From Chionoecetes opilio (Eukaryota > Arthropoda > Malacostraca > Decapoda > Majidae), in contig JACEEZ010022558.1 of assembly GCA_016584305.1 (NCBI GenBank), positions 886,988 to 950,987 of the forward strand: a DNA stretch of 64,000 bases, read 5' to 3'. The notes beneath the pieces were generated by a model that made no database searches, was not told the DNA's origin, and saw only the letters and a list, made by a program, of their open reading frames with translations. Shown here piece by piece: positions 51,400-63,769 of this stretch. The position numbers and the translations under genes were made by a program. Each line of letters starts with the position of its first letter. Positions within the stretch are counted from its first letter, which is position 1.

Positions 51400-52010
51400 C
51401 ATAGTGTAGCGACGTTTACAATATTGAAATCTCTTTATATTCTACCCGTAAACCAGTCGATAGTTGCTGCCTGTCCACTGCCGTCCAGGCCCGGACTTAG
51501 GGCAGGGCACACCAGGCCTGTGCCCTGTGAGGCCCCGCGCATCTAGTTATACCAGAAATCAATTGAAATTATTTGCGTCCCCCATCGTCCCACGAGGACT
51601 CTAAATAAAAACATAACTGCATTATAATAGGGGCTGTGATTAAGAAAAATAAACAGCTTTGTTATACATTTTTTCCAACTCAAAATATTGAATCCCTTTA
51701 TAATGCACCAAACACATGTGTCTGGCCCAGCGTCTCAGCGGAGTCAGCGGGCGTGAGCGTCACATTGGCCGGCTGGGCTTGGTTAGCGTGCACTGACCAC
51801 CTTATTTCCGAAGGTAAATTCTCATTTCTCTATCAGTTTGGTAAAACTGCACAACAACTCCAACTCTCTTTACTTAAAATCTTCCCCTCTACCCAACACA
51901 CTCGGGGGTCAGGCAGGCATCGGGGTTTGGGTGGCGGAGAAAGTAAAGAAGAAAAAAAAAGATCATTCATGTTCCCAAAAAGAAAAGTGGCTTAATCTAG
52001 TTAAGATCTA
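51400..52010. other. Intergenic DNA, one hAT-like fragment
   Basis: CCAGGCCCGGACTTAGGGCA at about 51485 resembles the terminus of hAT-type MITEs. No exon recognised. Confidence 0.4.
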
Positions 52011-52016
52011 AATAAA

Positions 52017-52101
52017 CTAAACCTAACCTAACCTAACCTAACCTAACCTAGCCTAACCTAGCCTAGCCTAGCCTAACCTAACCTAACCTAACCTAACCTC
52101 C
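52017..52101. repeat. Short (CCTAA)n / (CCTAG)n tract
   Basis: About 17 telomere-type pentamers with CCTAG variants; no inverted arms as at 14.3 kb. Confidence 0.92.
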
Positions 52102-52308
52102 TAGCCTTTGCCTTTGGACTTATCATTTTTCTTGCACCTCAGACTTTGTAGAGACAGTGTGGTATAAAAAGGCCTGACCGCACACTGGAACCTTGGCAGC
52201 TATGAAGTACAGGAAGTGTTCTATTACTACTAGTACTATATGCTGCTGTAATGTCATGCAGAGCAGCTTGGAGCAGTGCTGAGGCAGTTTAACCATTGCA
52301 TGTTTATA

Positions 52309-52625
52309 CAGTAAAACCTCTTGTATTCGGACTGACATTATTCGGACTGACATTATTCGGACTGACATTATTCGGACTGACATTATTCGGACTGACATTA
52401 TTCGGACTGACATTATTCGGACTGACATTATTCGGCCCTCCTTTTTTCTCTCTTTTTTTTTAGGGGTCGAAATTTCCTAGCTATAATATATACACCTGGA
52501 TTTTTTTTTTATTTTTTTTTTTTTTTAGGGGTCGAAATTTCCTAGCTATAATATATAAACCTGGATTTTTTTTTTTTTTTTTTTTTTTTAAGGGTCGAAA
52601 TTTCCTAGCTATAATATATACACCT

Positions 52626-52673
<48 letters not shown>

Positions 52674-52707
52674 GGGTCGAAATTTCCTAGCTATAATATA
52701 TACACCT

Positions 52708-52745
<38 letters not shown>

Positions 52746-52779
52746 GGGTCGAAATTTCCTAGCTATAATATATAAACCT

Positions 52780-52813
<34 letters not shown>

Positions 52814-52847
52814 GGGTCGAAATTTCCTAGCTGTAATATATAAACCT

Positions 52848-52887
<40 letters not shown>

Positions 52888-53243
52888 GGGTCGAAATTTC
52901 CTAGCTACTTCCTAGCTATATATATATAAAATTATACACCTAGATATTTTTTTTTTTTTTTTTTTTTTAGGGGTCGAAATTTCCTAGCTACTATATATAT
53001 ATATAAAATTATACACCTAGATAGTTTTTTTTTTTTTTTTTAAGGGGTCGAAATTTCCTAGCTACTATATATTATATATACTACACTTCGAATTATTATT
53101 ATTATTATTATTATTTTTATTTATTTTTATTTTTTTTATTTTTTTTACATATCCCTTCCATATATAATCCCCCCATTATTCGGATCCTTGCATTACTCGG
53201 ACCACTCCTTGGCCCAATTAGTCCGAATATGAGAGGTTTTACT
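52309..53243. mobile_element. CAGTAAAACCTC Tigger-like MITE, internally expanded
   Basis: Same ends as the 324-bp copy at 47513-47836 but 935 bp long. The expansion consists of seven 15-bp units (TTCGGACTGACATTA, 52325-52435) and about nine units of GGGGTCGAAATTTCCTAGC + TATAATATA + poly-T (52445-53085). Confidence 0.88.
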
Positions 53244-53244
53244 A

Positions 53245-54385
53245 TATTTATCTAGGTATGAACCCCGGCATGTGCAATAACTCAATAGATTGGTGAGACA
53301 TGACCTACCCTTGGTGAATCCATGTTGTGAATATAACAAAATATAACCTAAATATAATCAATTATGCTACGGTTACATAATCGATATATGAATTTTACAA
53401 CACGCATCATATTATTGGCTATGCACAACCGAGATCAAGCGCCAAGGCTGATCACTGCTTGTCGTAATAGTGAGTGAGCCATTGGCATCTCACTCACCCA
53501 CCTAGAGCATGGCATGTCATATAATCATGGGCCTCGTATGGATGGGGGACGTGGAAATGTTACCCGAAATGAAACACGAACTTGGGACTGTGAAACACGC
53601 ATGGTAACACATGGAAAAAATACTACAAGCATATTGGTTTAATCATCTAACTTAAATATTGCCTTAAACCCAGGAATAAATTTTTTTTTTTTTTTTTTGC
53701 GGAAAACTAGCGTTGACTTGACAGACGTTGACAACCAGCCTTCATACAAATAGCCTATTGACACGTTCACTAAGTACATTATCTGTATGGAAATATCAGA
53801 CATGAACCAGACAAACACGAAAAGCCTCATAAACCTGAAATTGGTGGGATAATTATCAAACTAGGCCGAGTAGGAAGGGGTTGCCACAACGCGTATATTT
53901 CTTCACATTTTTACTGAGTTTTTAAATAGCACATTAAGAATGGGGAAACGTATATCAAAATGCATGCTATGAAATGCCGATTCTATAAAGATAATCAGAT
54001 TCAAGATTGAAGCCGTAATAAAAAAGTTTTTTCTGAAATGGTTTAAGGTCACGTAAGAAAGTGATGACGTCACAGGGACAACAACAAGAGTACTTTCTGC
54101 TGTACAGATATCATGACAGCGTAAGTAACGGCTTAATTAAATAAACAAACCCTCCAATAAATATATAAATGTCACAAGAGCTCCGCAAATCATAGTTCAA
54201 AGGGCAAGTGAAGAAAATAAAATGTGATTGTTTTATGGTCCCGCTAATAGGGTGCCACAAACCACTGTTTTCTCACTAATTATCCATTTATTAAGGAAAT
54301 GCTATAGAGAAGACTCCCCCTTATCAAGACCGAGGAATTAGAATATCAAAGCCAATATAATGTCAGATTGGCGATAACGCTTGGC
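53245..54385. other. Intergenic DNA
   Basis: Apart from the direct repeat noted separately, nothing recognised. Confidence 0.45.
53568..53712. repeat. Dispersed direct repeat, copy 1
   Basis: AACTTGGGACTGTGAAACACGC to GCGGAAAACTAGCG; the second copy is at 55102-55246. It contains a poly-T where the second copy has poly-A. Confidence 0.85.
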
Positions 54386-54386
54386 T

Positions 54387-54898
54387 AAAGCCGGCCACAC
54401 ACACACCGGCGCGGCCTGTCCGGCCGACGAAAAGGGGCGTGGCTAGAGGCGGCCGGTGTGTGTGTGGGGGTGTTTTTCATCCGGCGGGGCCTGTCGCTGC
54501 GGCCGGATGAAAATCAGTCGACGCTTGAAAATTCCGTCCGGCGCGGCCTGCCGCCTGCGTGTGTGTGGGTGCCTTCCGGCGCGGCCCGCCCCTCGCTCGG
54601 CCAGATAATGACTAATTGTACCAGTTATAATTGTATTTATGATAATATAGGTATTATATATGACGTATTATATATAGTATGACGTATTATATATAGGTAT
54701 TATATATGGCTGCACATGCAGCCATCACCAACAAGTCATTTTCGGACAGCAGATTCATGTTGTCACCACGGTGGTCCGACGTGTACTGTATATTTTCATG
54801 AGGCGGCCGGTGTGTGTGTGGGTCTCGTCCGGCGAACGATGCCCCGCCACTTTTTGTCGGCCGGACAGGCCGCGCCGGTGTGTGTGTGGCCGGCTTAA
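54387..54898. mobile_element. GC-rich TIR element (~510 bp)
   Basis: AAGCCGGCCACACACACACC on the left with its complement at the right. The second layer GGCCTGTCCGGCCGACGAAA is also mirrored (TTTTTGTCGGCCGGACAGGCC). The flanks are TAA/TTAA. Internal TATATATAGG repeats. Confidence 0.85.
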
Positions 54899-55101
54899 TG
54901 CCTGGCTGTGGGAGTTTCTGGGTGCCCGATGTAAACAACCCTTATTTCACTCTTTATCCCCTGAGTCCACAGACCTACTGTGGCTTGCATAGACAATGAT
55001 ACACACGTACTTACTCTTGCTAGCCACCTATCATCGAGGGTCACCGTGTGGTAAGGCAGAAAGGGAAGAAATAAGGCCTCCTAACAAGTTTTGGCTGGCT
55101 A

Positions 55102-55246
55102 ACCCAAACACGAGCTTGGGACTGTCAAACACGCATGATAACACATGGAAAAAATACTACAAGCATATTGGTTTAATCATCTAACATAAATATTGCCTTA
55201 AACCCACGAATTTAAAAAAAAAAAAAAAATTGCGGAAAACTAGCGA
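55102..55246. repeat. Dispersed direct repeat, copy 2
   Basis: About 95% identical to 53568-53712 by eye, 1534 bp apart. Confidence 0.85.
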
Positions 55247-55274
55247 TAATTTCAGTCCCGTTCAGTGGCATACC

Positions 55275-55305
<31 letters not shown>

Positions 55306-55471
55306 CATGCGGATAAATAATAATATATTATTATTGATATTGGCCCCCCCCTTTTCAATTTTCTGGGTACGCCACTATTTCATCATGCATGCACGGTGCT
55401 TACACAGTTCGAAAAGTTTCTAGGGAGAGTATACAGTAGGTGGCGCAATTAACTTAAGTAATAAACAATCC

Positions 55472-55733
55472 TAAAGTATAGATGACGTAGTTTATGGCTT
55501 GATAAGGGTACTCCAATGACATGATTACGAGAGCAAAGTATAGATGGTAGTTTATGGCTTGATAAGGGTACTCAAATGCCATGATTACGAGAGCAAAGTA
55601 TAGATGGTAGTTTATGGCTTGATAACTTGATAAGGGTACTCAAATAACATGATCACGAGAGCAAAGTATAGATGGTAGTTTATGGCTTGATAACTTGATA
55701 AGGGTATTCAAATGACATGATTATGAGAGCAAG
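55472..55733. repeat. ~65-75-bp tandem repeat, four copies
   Basis: Units AAAGTATAGATGGTAGTTTATGG to ATGATTACGAGAGC. Copies 3 and 4 have an extra TAACTTGA. Confidence 0.92.
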
Positions 55734-55784
55734 AAGGAAGAGAGGAGTAGCGAACAGTGTGCCGTAATGGTTAAGGGAACACAA

Positions 55785-57445
55785 CAAGAGGGAGGGAGGG
55801 GGAGATAGGCAGTGAGTGCAAGGAGGAATTCCCGTCTGATCGCCTCCAATACCTTACTAGGGAAATGGTGGAGGAGGGTATAGAAAAAATGAAAACATTT
55901 AAATCGCCAGGACCAGATGAAGTGTATCCCAGGGTATTAAAGGAATGCAAGGAAGTTGTTAGTGAGTCGTTAGTGCACATTTTTAGGAAATCGGTTGAGA
56001 TAGGCGATGTGCCATTATTGTGGAGGAAAGGAAATGTTGTTCCCATATTTAAGAAGGGAGACAGAGGACTGAAGTCAAATTATCGACCCGTAAGTCTAAC
56101 ATCAGTGGTGGGTAAATTATTGGAATCTATTATTGCAAAAAACATTAGAGAGCACTTAGATAAACATAGTTTGATCAATGATTCACAACATGGATTCACC
56201 AAGGGTAGGTCATGTCTCACCAATTTATTGAGTTTTTATAGGAAAGTTTATGAGACGGCAGATAATGATAAGGATTATGATATAATATATCTGGACTTTA
56301 GTAAGGCATTTGACAAAGTACCACACGAGCGACTCTTAAATAAGGTTAGGGCTCATGGTATAGATGGGAAGGTTCTTCATTGGATCAGAGCTTGGCTAAG
56401 TAATAGGCAACAAAGGGTTACAATTAATGGTTCCAAATCTGAATGGGGACTGGTGACAAGTGGAGTTCCACAAGGGTCTGTTTTGGGCCCATTACTATTT
56501 TTGATTTACATCAACGACTTGGATAGTGGGATTAGCAGTGATATCAGCAAGTTTGCTGATGATACTAAGTTAGGTAGGATTATTGGATCACAGTCTGACG
56601 TAAACATATTGCAGGGAGACTTAGATAAACTTAACGAGTGGGCAGTCAGATGGCAGATGGAATTTAATATTGATAAATGTAGCGTTATGAATGTTGGTAG
56701 AAAAAACCCTGGTAATAGATACACCATAAGCAATGTATCGCTGAAAAGATCAGAAGGTGAAAAAGATCTTGGAGTGAGGGTGAGCCCAGACCTCCGACCT
56801 AGGAAACAATGTATTGAGGCCAGAAATAGAGCTAATAGAGTATTAGGATTCATTACCAGAAGTGTTAAAAGTAGAAGTGCGGAAGTTATTCTAAAGCTTT
56901 ATCTGGCTCTAGTCAGGCCTCACCTAGACTATGCAGTTCAGTTTTGGTCTCCATATTACAGGATGGATATAGTGTTGTTAGAAAAAGTGCAGAGAAGGAT
57001 GACCAAAATGATACAAGGGATGCGTAACTTTAGTTATGAGAGGAGATTGAAGTTATTAAAATTACACTCACTCGAGAGACGCAGAGTAAGGGGCGATCTG
57101 ATAGAAGTTTTTAAGTGGATAAAGGGATTTAATAAAGGAGAGGTAGGAAAAGTTCTTACGGCTTTTAACCAGGGTAGAACAAGAAGTAACGGATTCAAGC
57201 TGGAAAAGCGTAGATTTAGAAAGGAAATAGGGAAAAACTGGTTCACAAATAGGGTGGTGAATGAGTGGAATAGTCTCAGTAGACAGGTAGTTAGTGCGGA
57301 GTCATTAGGGAGCTTTAAAGGGGAGCTGGATAGGTTCATGGATGGGGATGAAAGGTGGATGTAGGTAGTGTTAGGTGACAGGAACTACCACGTGTAGGCC
57401 TCGCGGCCTCTTGTAGCTTCCTTATTTTCTTATGTTCTTATGTTC
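55785..57445 (+). mobile_element. 5'-truncated CR1/L2-like LINE with intact reverse transcriptase
   Basis: Retains the RT ORF, its stop at 57362 and an 8-bp repeated tail (TTATGTTC). It is the best copy of the family that supplies over ten truncated fragments in the window. 8-bp 3' repeats are typical of CR1/L2 clades; the clade call is an inference. Confidence 0.85.
55793..57364 (+). CDS. Non-LTR retrotransposon reverse transcriptase (partial)
   Basis: Encodes an RNA-dependent DNA polymerase for target-primed insertion. The frame is open from upstream of the first ATG (55865), reading FPSDRLQYLTREMVEE. It includes the RT fingers/palm: SPGPDEVYPRVLKE, VPIFKKGDR, NYRPVSLTSV, QHGFTKGRSC, YLDFSKAFDKV, SGVPQGSVLGPLLFLIYIND and the catalytic FADDTKL, then the thumb and the C-terminal GKNWFTNRVVNEWNSLSRQ. 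No endonuclease domain remains, so the copy is 5'-truncated. About 500 codons remain without a frameshift, suggesting fairly recent insertion. Confidence 0.93.
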   Translation, partial: REGEIGSECKEEFPSDRLQYLTREMVEEGIEKMKTFKSPGPDEVYPRVLKECKEVVSESLVHIFRKSVEIGDVPLLWRKGNVVPIFKKGDRGLKSNYRPVSLTSVVGKLLESIIAKNIREHLDKHSLINDSQHGFTKGRSCLTNLLSFYRKVYETADNDKDYDIIYLDFSKAFDKVPHERLLNKVRAHGIDGKVLHWIRAWLSNRQQRVTINGSKSEWGLVTSGVPQGSVLGPLLFLIYINDLDSGISSDISKFADDTKLGRIIGSQSDVNILQGDLDKLNEWAVRWQMEFNIDKCSVMNVGRKNPGNRYTISNVSLKRSEGEKDLGVRVSPDLRPRKQCIEARNRANRVLGFITRSVKSRSAEVILKLYLALVRPHLDYAVQFWSPYYRMDIVLLEKVQRRMTKMIQGMRNFSYERRLKLLKLHSLERRRVRGDLIEVFKWIKGFNKGEVGKVLTAFNQGRTRSNGFKLEKRRFRKEIGKNWFTNRVVNEWNSLSRQVVSAESLGSFKGELDRFMDGDERWM

Positions 57446-57508
57446 TCGCCACAATTACATACCGTGTGAAGGGCTGTCTGGTCTGATGCTTTCCTCTGCT
57501 CCTGTAGG

Positions 57509-57675
57509 TGGTGAGGCCGCCGCCTGGCCGTGGGGAGGGCTGTGTATACCCGCCTGGACACCCCTGCAGGATAGGCGGCGCGGCGTCCTCCTCCCTGCCA
57601 CAGCTAACCAGCACTGAAATGGCTTTAGAGGAGCAGCGGCCATCAGGGGACCGTCCGAAGCATGAGTCGAGTTGA
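57509..57675 (+). CDS. Candidate terminal exon, unknown protein
   Basis: A strong acceptor (CTCTGCTCCTGTAG) is followed by a GC-rich 55-codon frame (VVRPPPGRGEGCVYPPGHPC..., ending KHESS) and TGA. Composition contrasts with flanking AT-rich repeats. No family recognised, and no upstream exon found that would join it. Confidence 0.3.
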
Positions 57676-57701
57676 GCTTTGACTGTTTCCTCTTGTTACC
57701 G

Positions 57702-57993
57702 AGTATTTTAGGTCCCCTTAGAGCTAGTGCACTAAACCGAAGGCCGTGCACTAGCTCTGTCAGGGACCCAAATATAGGCTTTTCATACTTCAAAGCCGTC
57801 ATTTTAGGTCCCCTTAGAGCTAGTGCACTAAACCGAAGGCCGTGCACTAACTCTGTCAGGGACCCAAAAATAGGCTTTTCATACTTCAAAGCCGTCATTT
57901 TAGGTCCCCTTAGAGCTAGTGCACGGCCTTCGGTTTAGTGCACTAGCTCTGTCAGGGACCCAAAAATAGGCTTTTCATACTTCAAAGCCGTCA
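57702..57993. repeat. Three-copy ~115-bp repeat with one inverted core
   Basis: Unit TTTTAGGTCCCCTTAGAGC ... CTTCAAAGCCGTCA. Between inverted GAGCTAGTGCAC and GTGCACTAGCTC the 13-bp core is TAAACCGAAGGCC in copies 1 and 2 and its complement GGCCTTCGGTTTA in copy 3. Confidence 0.92.
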
Positions 57994-57997
57994 AACA

Positions 57998-58210
57998 TTA
58001 ACCCCTTCACGCCCAGATCTTTCCATTAATAAATAAAATTGTCTGTTGTCGAGCCATACAATCACGAAAAGTAACTGAATATACCAAATTAGTTAGTAGA
58101 CAAGGATACTAAACAGGTCATAGCTATAAAATATTGCTTATAGTCACTCAAAATCGTCTAATGGTACCCAAATTACAATGGAAATTACGTTCTGGGCCTC
58201 AAGGGGTTAA
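57998..58210. mobile_element. TTAA-flanked MITE
   Basis: TTAA on both sides, full length. Confidence 0.88.
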
Positions 58211-58380
58211 CTATGAAAATGGTTTGTTATTCATCTTTATTTAATGAAATGACACTAGGAGAAGCATTATATTTGTGAAGAGTTGATCCTCAATGTTCAA
58301 GTCTTGCGTCTGATTACTTCAACCTTCGTGGCCTTGGCTGCTAACTACCCGGCACAACCAAACAAAATTGATACCACAAC

Positions 58381-58632
<252 letters not shown>

Positions 58633-58744
58633 GTTTTTATCAATTTATTAGGCTGAAAGAGCGACAGGCCGAGTACATGAAATATTGCCAAACATGTATA
58701 ATTAATTAATTCGGGACACACAGGGCACACCGTCATACATACAG

Positions 58745-60420
<1,676 letters not shown>

Positions 60421-60469
60421 GAGAGATATGCAAACAAGCAATAAAATCGTACGTCAGTCTTTAATGCCT

Positions 60470-60584
60470 GTCATGAGCCGCGGCGATGCTGCATGACAGG
60501 CGTTGTCACACTCCCGCCCGGTGTCAGTCTCCTGTAAGGCGAGACACCGGTGGCGCCGCAGCTCAGGTCGCTCAGTAATCGAAG
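60470..60584 (+). other. Possible 5' non-coding exon of the SLC5-like gene
   Basis: GC-rich sequence with several short inverted repeats (GCCTGTCATG / CATGACAGGC; CCGGTGTC / GACACCGG) ends in a consensus donor GAAG|GTAAGA. It lies 1.2 kb upstream of the SLC5-like coding exon, which itself starts at an acceptor. No ATG frame of note. Confidence 0.35.
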
Positions 60585-60676
60585 GTAAGATAACGCTTCG
60601 CCTCATATTGCTTTACTAACTATCCTTTAAGTACTCACACACAGTGCAATGTCAACGTTATTACTCAATCTAAAAT

Positions 60677-60887
60677 GTAACCCCTTGAGACCCAGATCGT
60701 TATTTCCACTGTAATTTGGGTACCATTAGACGATTTTTAGTGACTATAAGCAATATTTTATAGATATGACCTGTTTAGTATCCTTGACCACTAACTAATT
60801 TGGTATATTTAGTTACTTTTTCGTAATTTTATGGCTAACAACAGACGATTTTAATTAGCAAAGGAAAGATCTGGGCGTGAAGGGTTG
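60677..60887. mobile_element. TTAA-type MITE
   Basis: Left GTAA, right TTGA; otherwise consensus. Confidence 0.84.
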
Positions 60888-60950
60888 ATATCCAAAAAAG
60901 TTGAAATATCTCGCGGTTAAATAAGTGCAATCTTGCGAACTTGACCTCAT

Positions 60951-61235
60951 ACACTCTTAGAAAAGAAGGGTAGGAAAAGGGTAGAAAAAGGGTATTTGTA
61001 GTGATGAAATACTGCTACCCTTTTTCTACCCTTACAAATATACCCTTTTGCAACCCTAAATATACCCTTTTCCAACCCCAAATATACCCTTTCTCATCCC
61101 TCTCGTCTAAAAAGGGTAGATGAAGGGTATAATCAGCAGCATCTACCCTCCAGCCTGGACATAGGGTATGAAAAGGGTACTGATGGTGCGATGTAACAAT
61201 TCTACCCTTAATATACCCCTTATTTCTGAGAGTGT
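60951..61235. mobile_element. MITE with ACACTCTTAGAAA ends
   Basis: ACACTCTTAGAAAAGAAGGG on the left, CTTATTTCTGAGAGTGT on the right. The interior is built from repeated AAGGGTA and TACCCTT words in both orientations. Confidence 0.8.
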
Positions 61236-61473
61236 ACAGTGTTCCAGAGTTATCGTATTGAATGACTTCTCTTTTGTATAGCGATATAAAAAAATAATTG
61301 CGGCATTAAGATGAACAAAGAGACATGATCCCAGGAAGCTGTTGGCCGCCGTCATAGGATGTTTATGATTCTAGTCAAAAAAATGTAAATAAAATGGATT
61401 ATCAAATGTTTTAATGATTTTTTTTTTATATCTGTTGATTGTATCTTCTGTTAATAATTTGTGATCTTTTACA

Positions 61474-61765
61474 GGGCCGTTTCTTACTATATGCGAACTA
61501 CGCGGCTGCACAGGACCCCGAAGCCACCAAGGTGCCCCCAAGCTGTCTTGGCTTGACAGCTTGGGGGCCATAATAATCATACTATTATCTTTTTTAGAAA
61601 CTGGCCTCTTTTCCTATTAATGTGCACCAGATTGATGCATTTAAATATTAAATGGCGTGCCCCGGGACCACCTTAGAGGGCTTGGAATCCCCCCACCATA
61701 GTTTTACAAATTTGGGCCCCAAAACAGCATTTCGCATAGGGTCCCAAAAGGCACTGATCTTTTAA
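61474..61765 (+). mobile_element. Repeat starting CAGGGCCGTTTCTTA
   Basis: Matches the inverted copy at 30500-30752 and adds a hairpin (CCCCAAGCTGTC / GACAGCTTGGGG, 61536-61567). It ends about 20 bp before the SLC5-like acceptor. Confidence 0.62.
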
Positions 61766-61790
61766 GCCAAATTATCTCCTGCCAGGGAGG

Positions 61791-62034
61791 ATGTCGAGCA
61801 CTGAGGCGAGCGTGCTGGCGGCGGCGGAGGTGATCACGGCGAGGTTCTCCGTCGTGGACTACGTCATCTTCTGCGTCATGCTGGTGGTGTCGCTCGGTAT
61901 AGGGGTGTACAGCGCCGTCAAGAGCCGAGGCCGAGAGTCCACCCATGACTTCCTTCTGGGCGGAAGAGACATGCCGCCTCTACCTGTGGCAATCTCGCTG
62001 CTAGGGGGAATATTCTCCGCTATATCTATACTGG
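61791..62034 (+). CDS. SLC5-type sodium/solute symporter, first coding exon (gene continues beyond the window)
   Basis: The product is a plasma-membrane Na+-coupled transporter. The exon opens at an acceptor (CTCCTGCCAG|GGAGG, 61785), starts at ATG 61791 and ends at ATACTGG|GTGAGT, phase 1, giving 81 codons. It encodes FSVVDYVIFCVMLVVSLGIGVY (TM1, about residues 20-42), a loop with the family signature STHDFLLGGRDM, and PLPVAISLLGGIFSAISILG (TM2, about 62-81). This matches the solute:sodium symporter N-terminus, most like the SLC5A6/A8/A12 group (vitamin or monocarboxylate carriers). The substrate cannot be told from this exon. It is GC-rich with C/G-ending codons, unlike the surrounding repeats. 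No further exon was found to 64000. Confidence 0.88.
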
Positions 62035-62230
62035 GTGAGTAAGCTGGAGCCACCATTGCGTCGTGTCCTATATAATACGCTGTGCCGTAACTACATCGAC
62101 ACAAAAAATAGCCAAACACTACAAAAGAAGACAAACAAGGAGTGTGGCGAGGCAAGGCGGCGTTATAGACGGGCCACAGGTGTATCAGGCGTGGCTTCAG
62201 GCGCACTCACTCTCCTTTTCATCTCGAGTA

Positions 62231-62619
62231 CAGGTTGAAGTTCCCAAACTCGGCAACCTCGGGACCAGCGCCGAGCCGAGTAATGGAATTTTCCGACTTT
62301 TAGAACGTAGACATATTAAGGGGAAAAAAAGCATGAAAATCACGTTTGGACGTTTGGGAGCCATAATATCAATAACAGACCTGTAGAAGTACACAAAATA
62401 ACAGTGTACACAACTCTACAGTCACAACACCACTGAACAATAACAACAAACAAATCGGCGGGAGAAACCAAGCGGCCTAGTGTGGTGGCACCTAGCGGCC
62501 GACCCGGCAACTACGCGCCGGGTTTTGGGTGTTCTGTCGTGTTTTGGAAAATCCGGAACCATAGCCGAGTTTTGGGTGTTGCCGAGTCTTGGGATGCCGA
62601 GTTTGGGAACTTCAACCTG
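62231..62619. mobile_element. pogo/Tigger-like MITE, family B copy, in SLC5-like intron
   Basis: TA on both sides, full length, nearly identical to the copy at 51008-51396. Confidence 0.88.
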
Positions 62620-62687
62620 TATAACCAATTTTGTTTCTCGTATAATTTATTTCTCGATGACATCTTTGATCCATTATTTCTAGAGAA

Positions 62688-62952
62688 GGGACAAACGGAT
62701 TCAAGCTGGAAAAGCGTAGAAATAAATATGGAAAAACTGGTTCACAAATAGGGTGGTAAATGATTGGAATGAACTCAGTAGACCCGGGTAGTTAGTACGG
62801 AGTCATTAGGGAGCTTTAAAAGGAGGCTGGATAAATTCATGGATGGGGATGAAAAGTGGATGTAGGTAGTGTTAAGTATCAGGAACTACCACGTGTAGGT
62901 CTCACGGCGGCCTCTTGTAGCTTCCTTATTTTCTTATGTTCTTCTTATGACA
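62688..62952 (+). mobile_element. 5'-truncated LINE fragment
   Basis: GGGACAAACGGATTCAAGC to CTTATGTTCTTCTTATG, with a short CCCGGG insertion near 62783. Confidence 0.83.
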
Positions 62953-63295
62953 ATCCTCAAGACAAATCCTCAAAAAACAGTTCTTTTCATTTACTTATCA
63001 GCGCTGTAACACAAATAAATACGCAGGATGATGAGCCACTTAGGTCTGAGCGCTGGGCTGTTTATAGTTAAGCTTAATGATGCTTGAGCTCAGAAAAGAA
63101 AAACGGTGCTTTAGGAGTAAATAAAAAGGCTAATCTAGTTGAAAAATGAATGAAAATCCCTGAACACACTTAAGAACACACTCGTCAGCCTTCATTTTCC
63201 CCTTAATATTTAAAAAAAAAAAAAAAAAAAAAAAAATATTTAGTGTTCGGTTATTTTGGTGAATCATTACATCTTACTTCATGTTCCTAACTTTA
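62953..63295. other. SLC5-like intron, no feature except poly-A
   Basis: A 26-bp poly-A lies at 63211-63236; nothing else recognised. Confidence 0.5.
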
Positions 63296-63299
63296 AGCT

Positions 63300-63591
63300 A
63301 CAGTCACACTGGGATCCCGGTAGACCACGGTACGCCCCGGCACGGTGACCTTGGCGTACCGTGGTCTACCGTGGTGCATACTGTGTCCATGTCGTGGTGT
63401 ACTGTGGGTGACCTTGGCGTGCCGTGAAATGCCTGAACAACGATCTGAAATTCTAAACATGTTTAAAATTTCAAATCGCCGTCCCAGCACACCGGGGCGT
63501 GCTCGCCTATACCGGGCCCAAATTTTCACGCCGGCCAATAACGGGATGTACCTTGATACACCGTGTATGTACCGTGTTCAGTGTGACTGTC
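63300..63591. mobile_element. MITE with ACAGTCACACTG ends
   Basis: ACAGTCACACTG on the left and CAGTGTGACTGT on the right. The interior is rich in GTACCGTGGT / ACCACGGTAC palindromic words. Confidence 0.82.
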
Positions 63592-63769
63592 GCTTTATAT
63601 ACATTATAATTCTGTTTTGACGGTAAATCAGTTATGTATTATATCTCATTAAATTCCTTTGATTGTAAAGATTGCATACGTAGACAATTCATACCGAACA
63701 TCTGTATAAACATGCATCATGAAACACAACATTCAGCGGCTGCATCACGTTAGAGCCTCTGGAGAACAG

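Noticed and set aside
63293..63620. Opposed 80-90-codon frames
   Set aside because: They are translations of a palindromic MITE.
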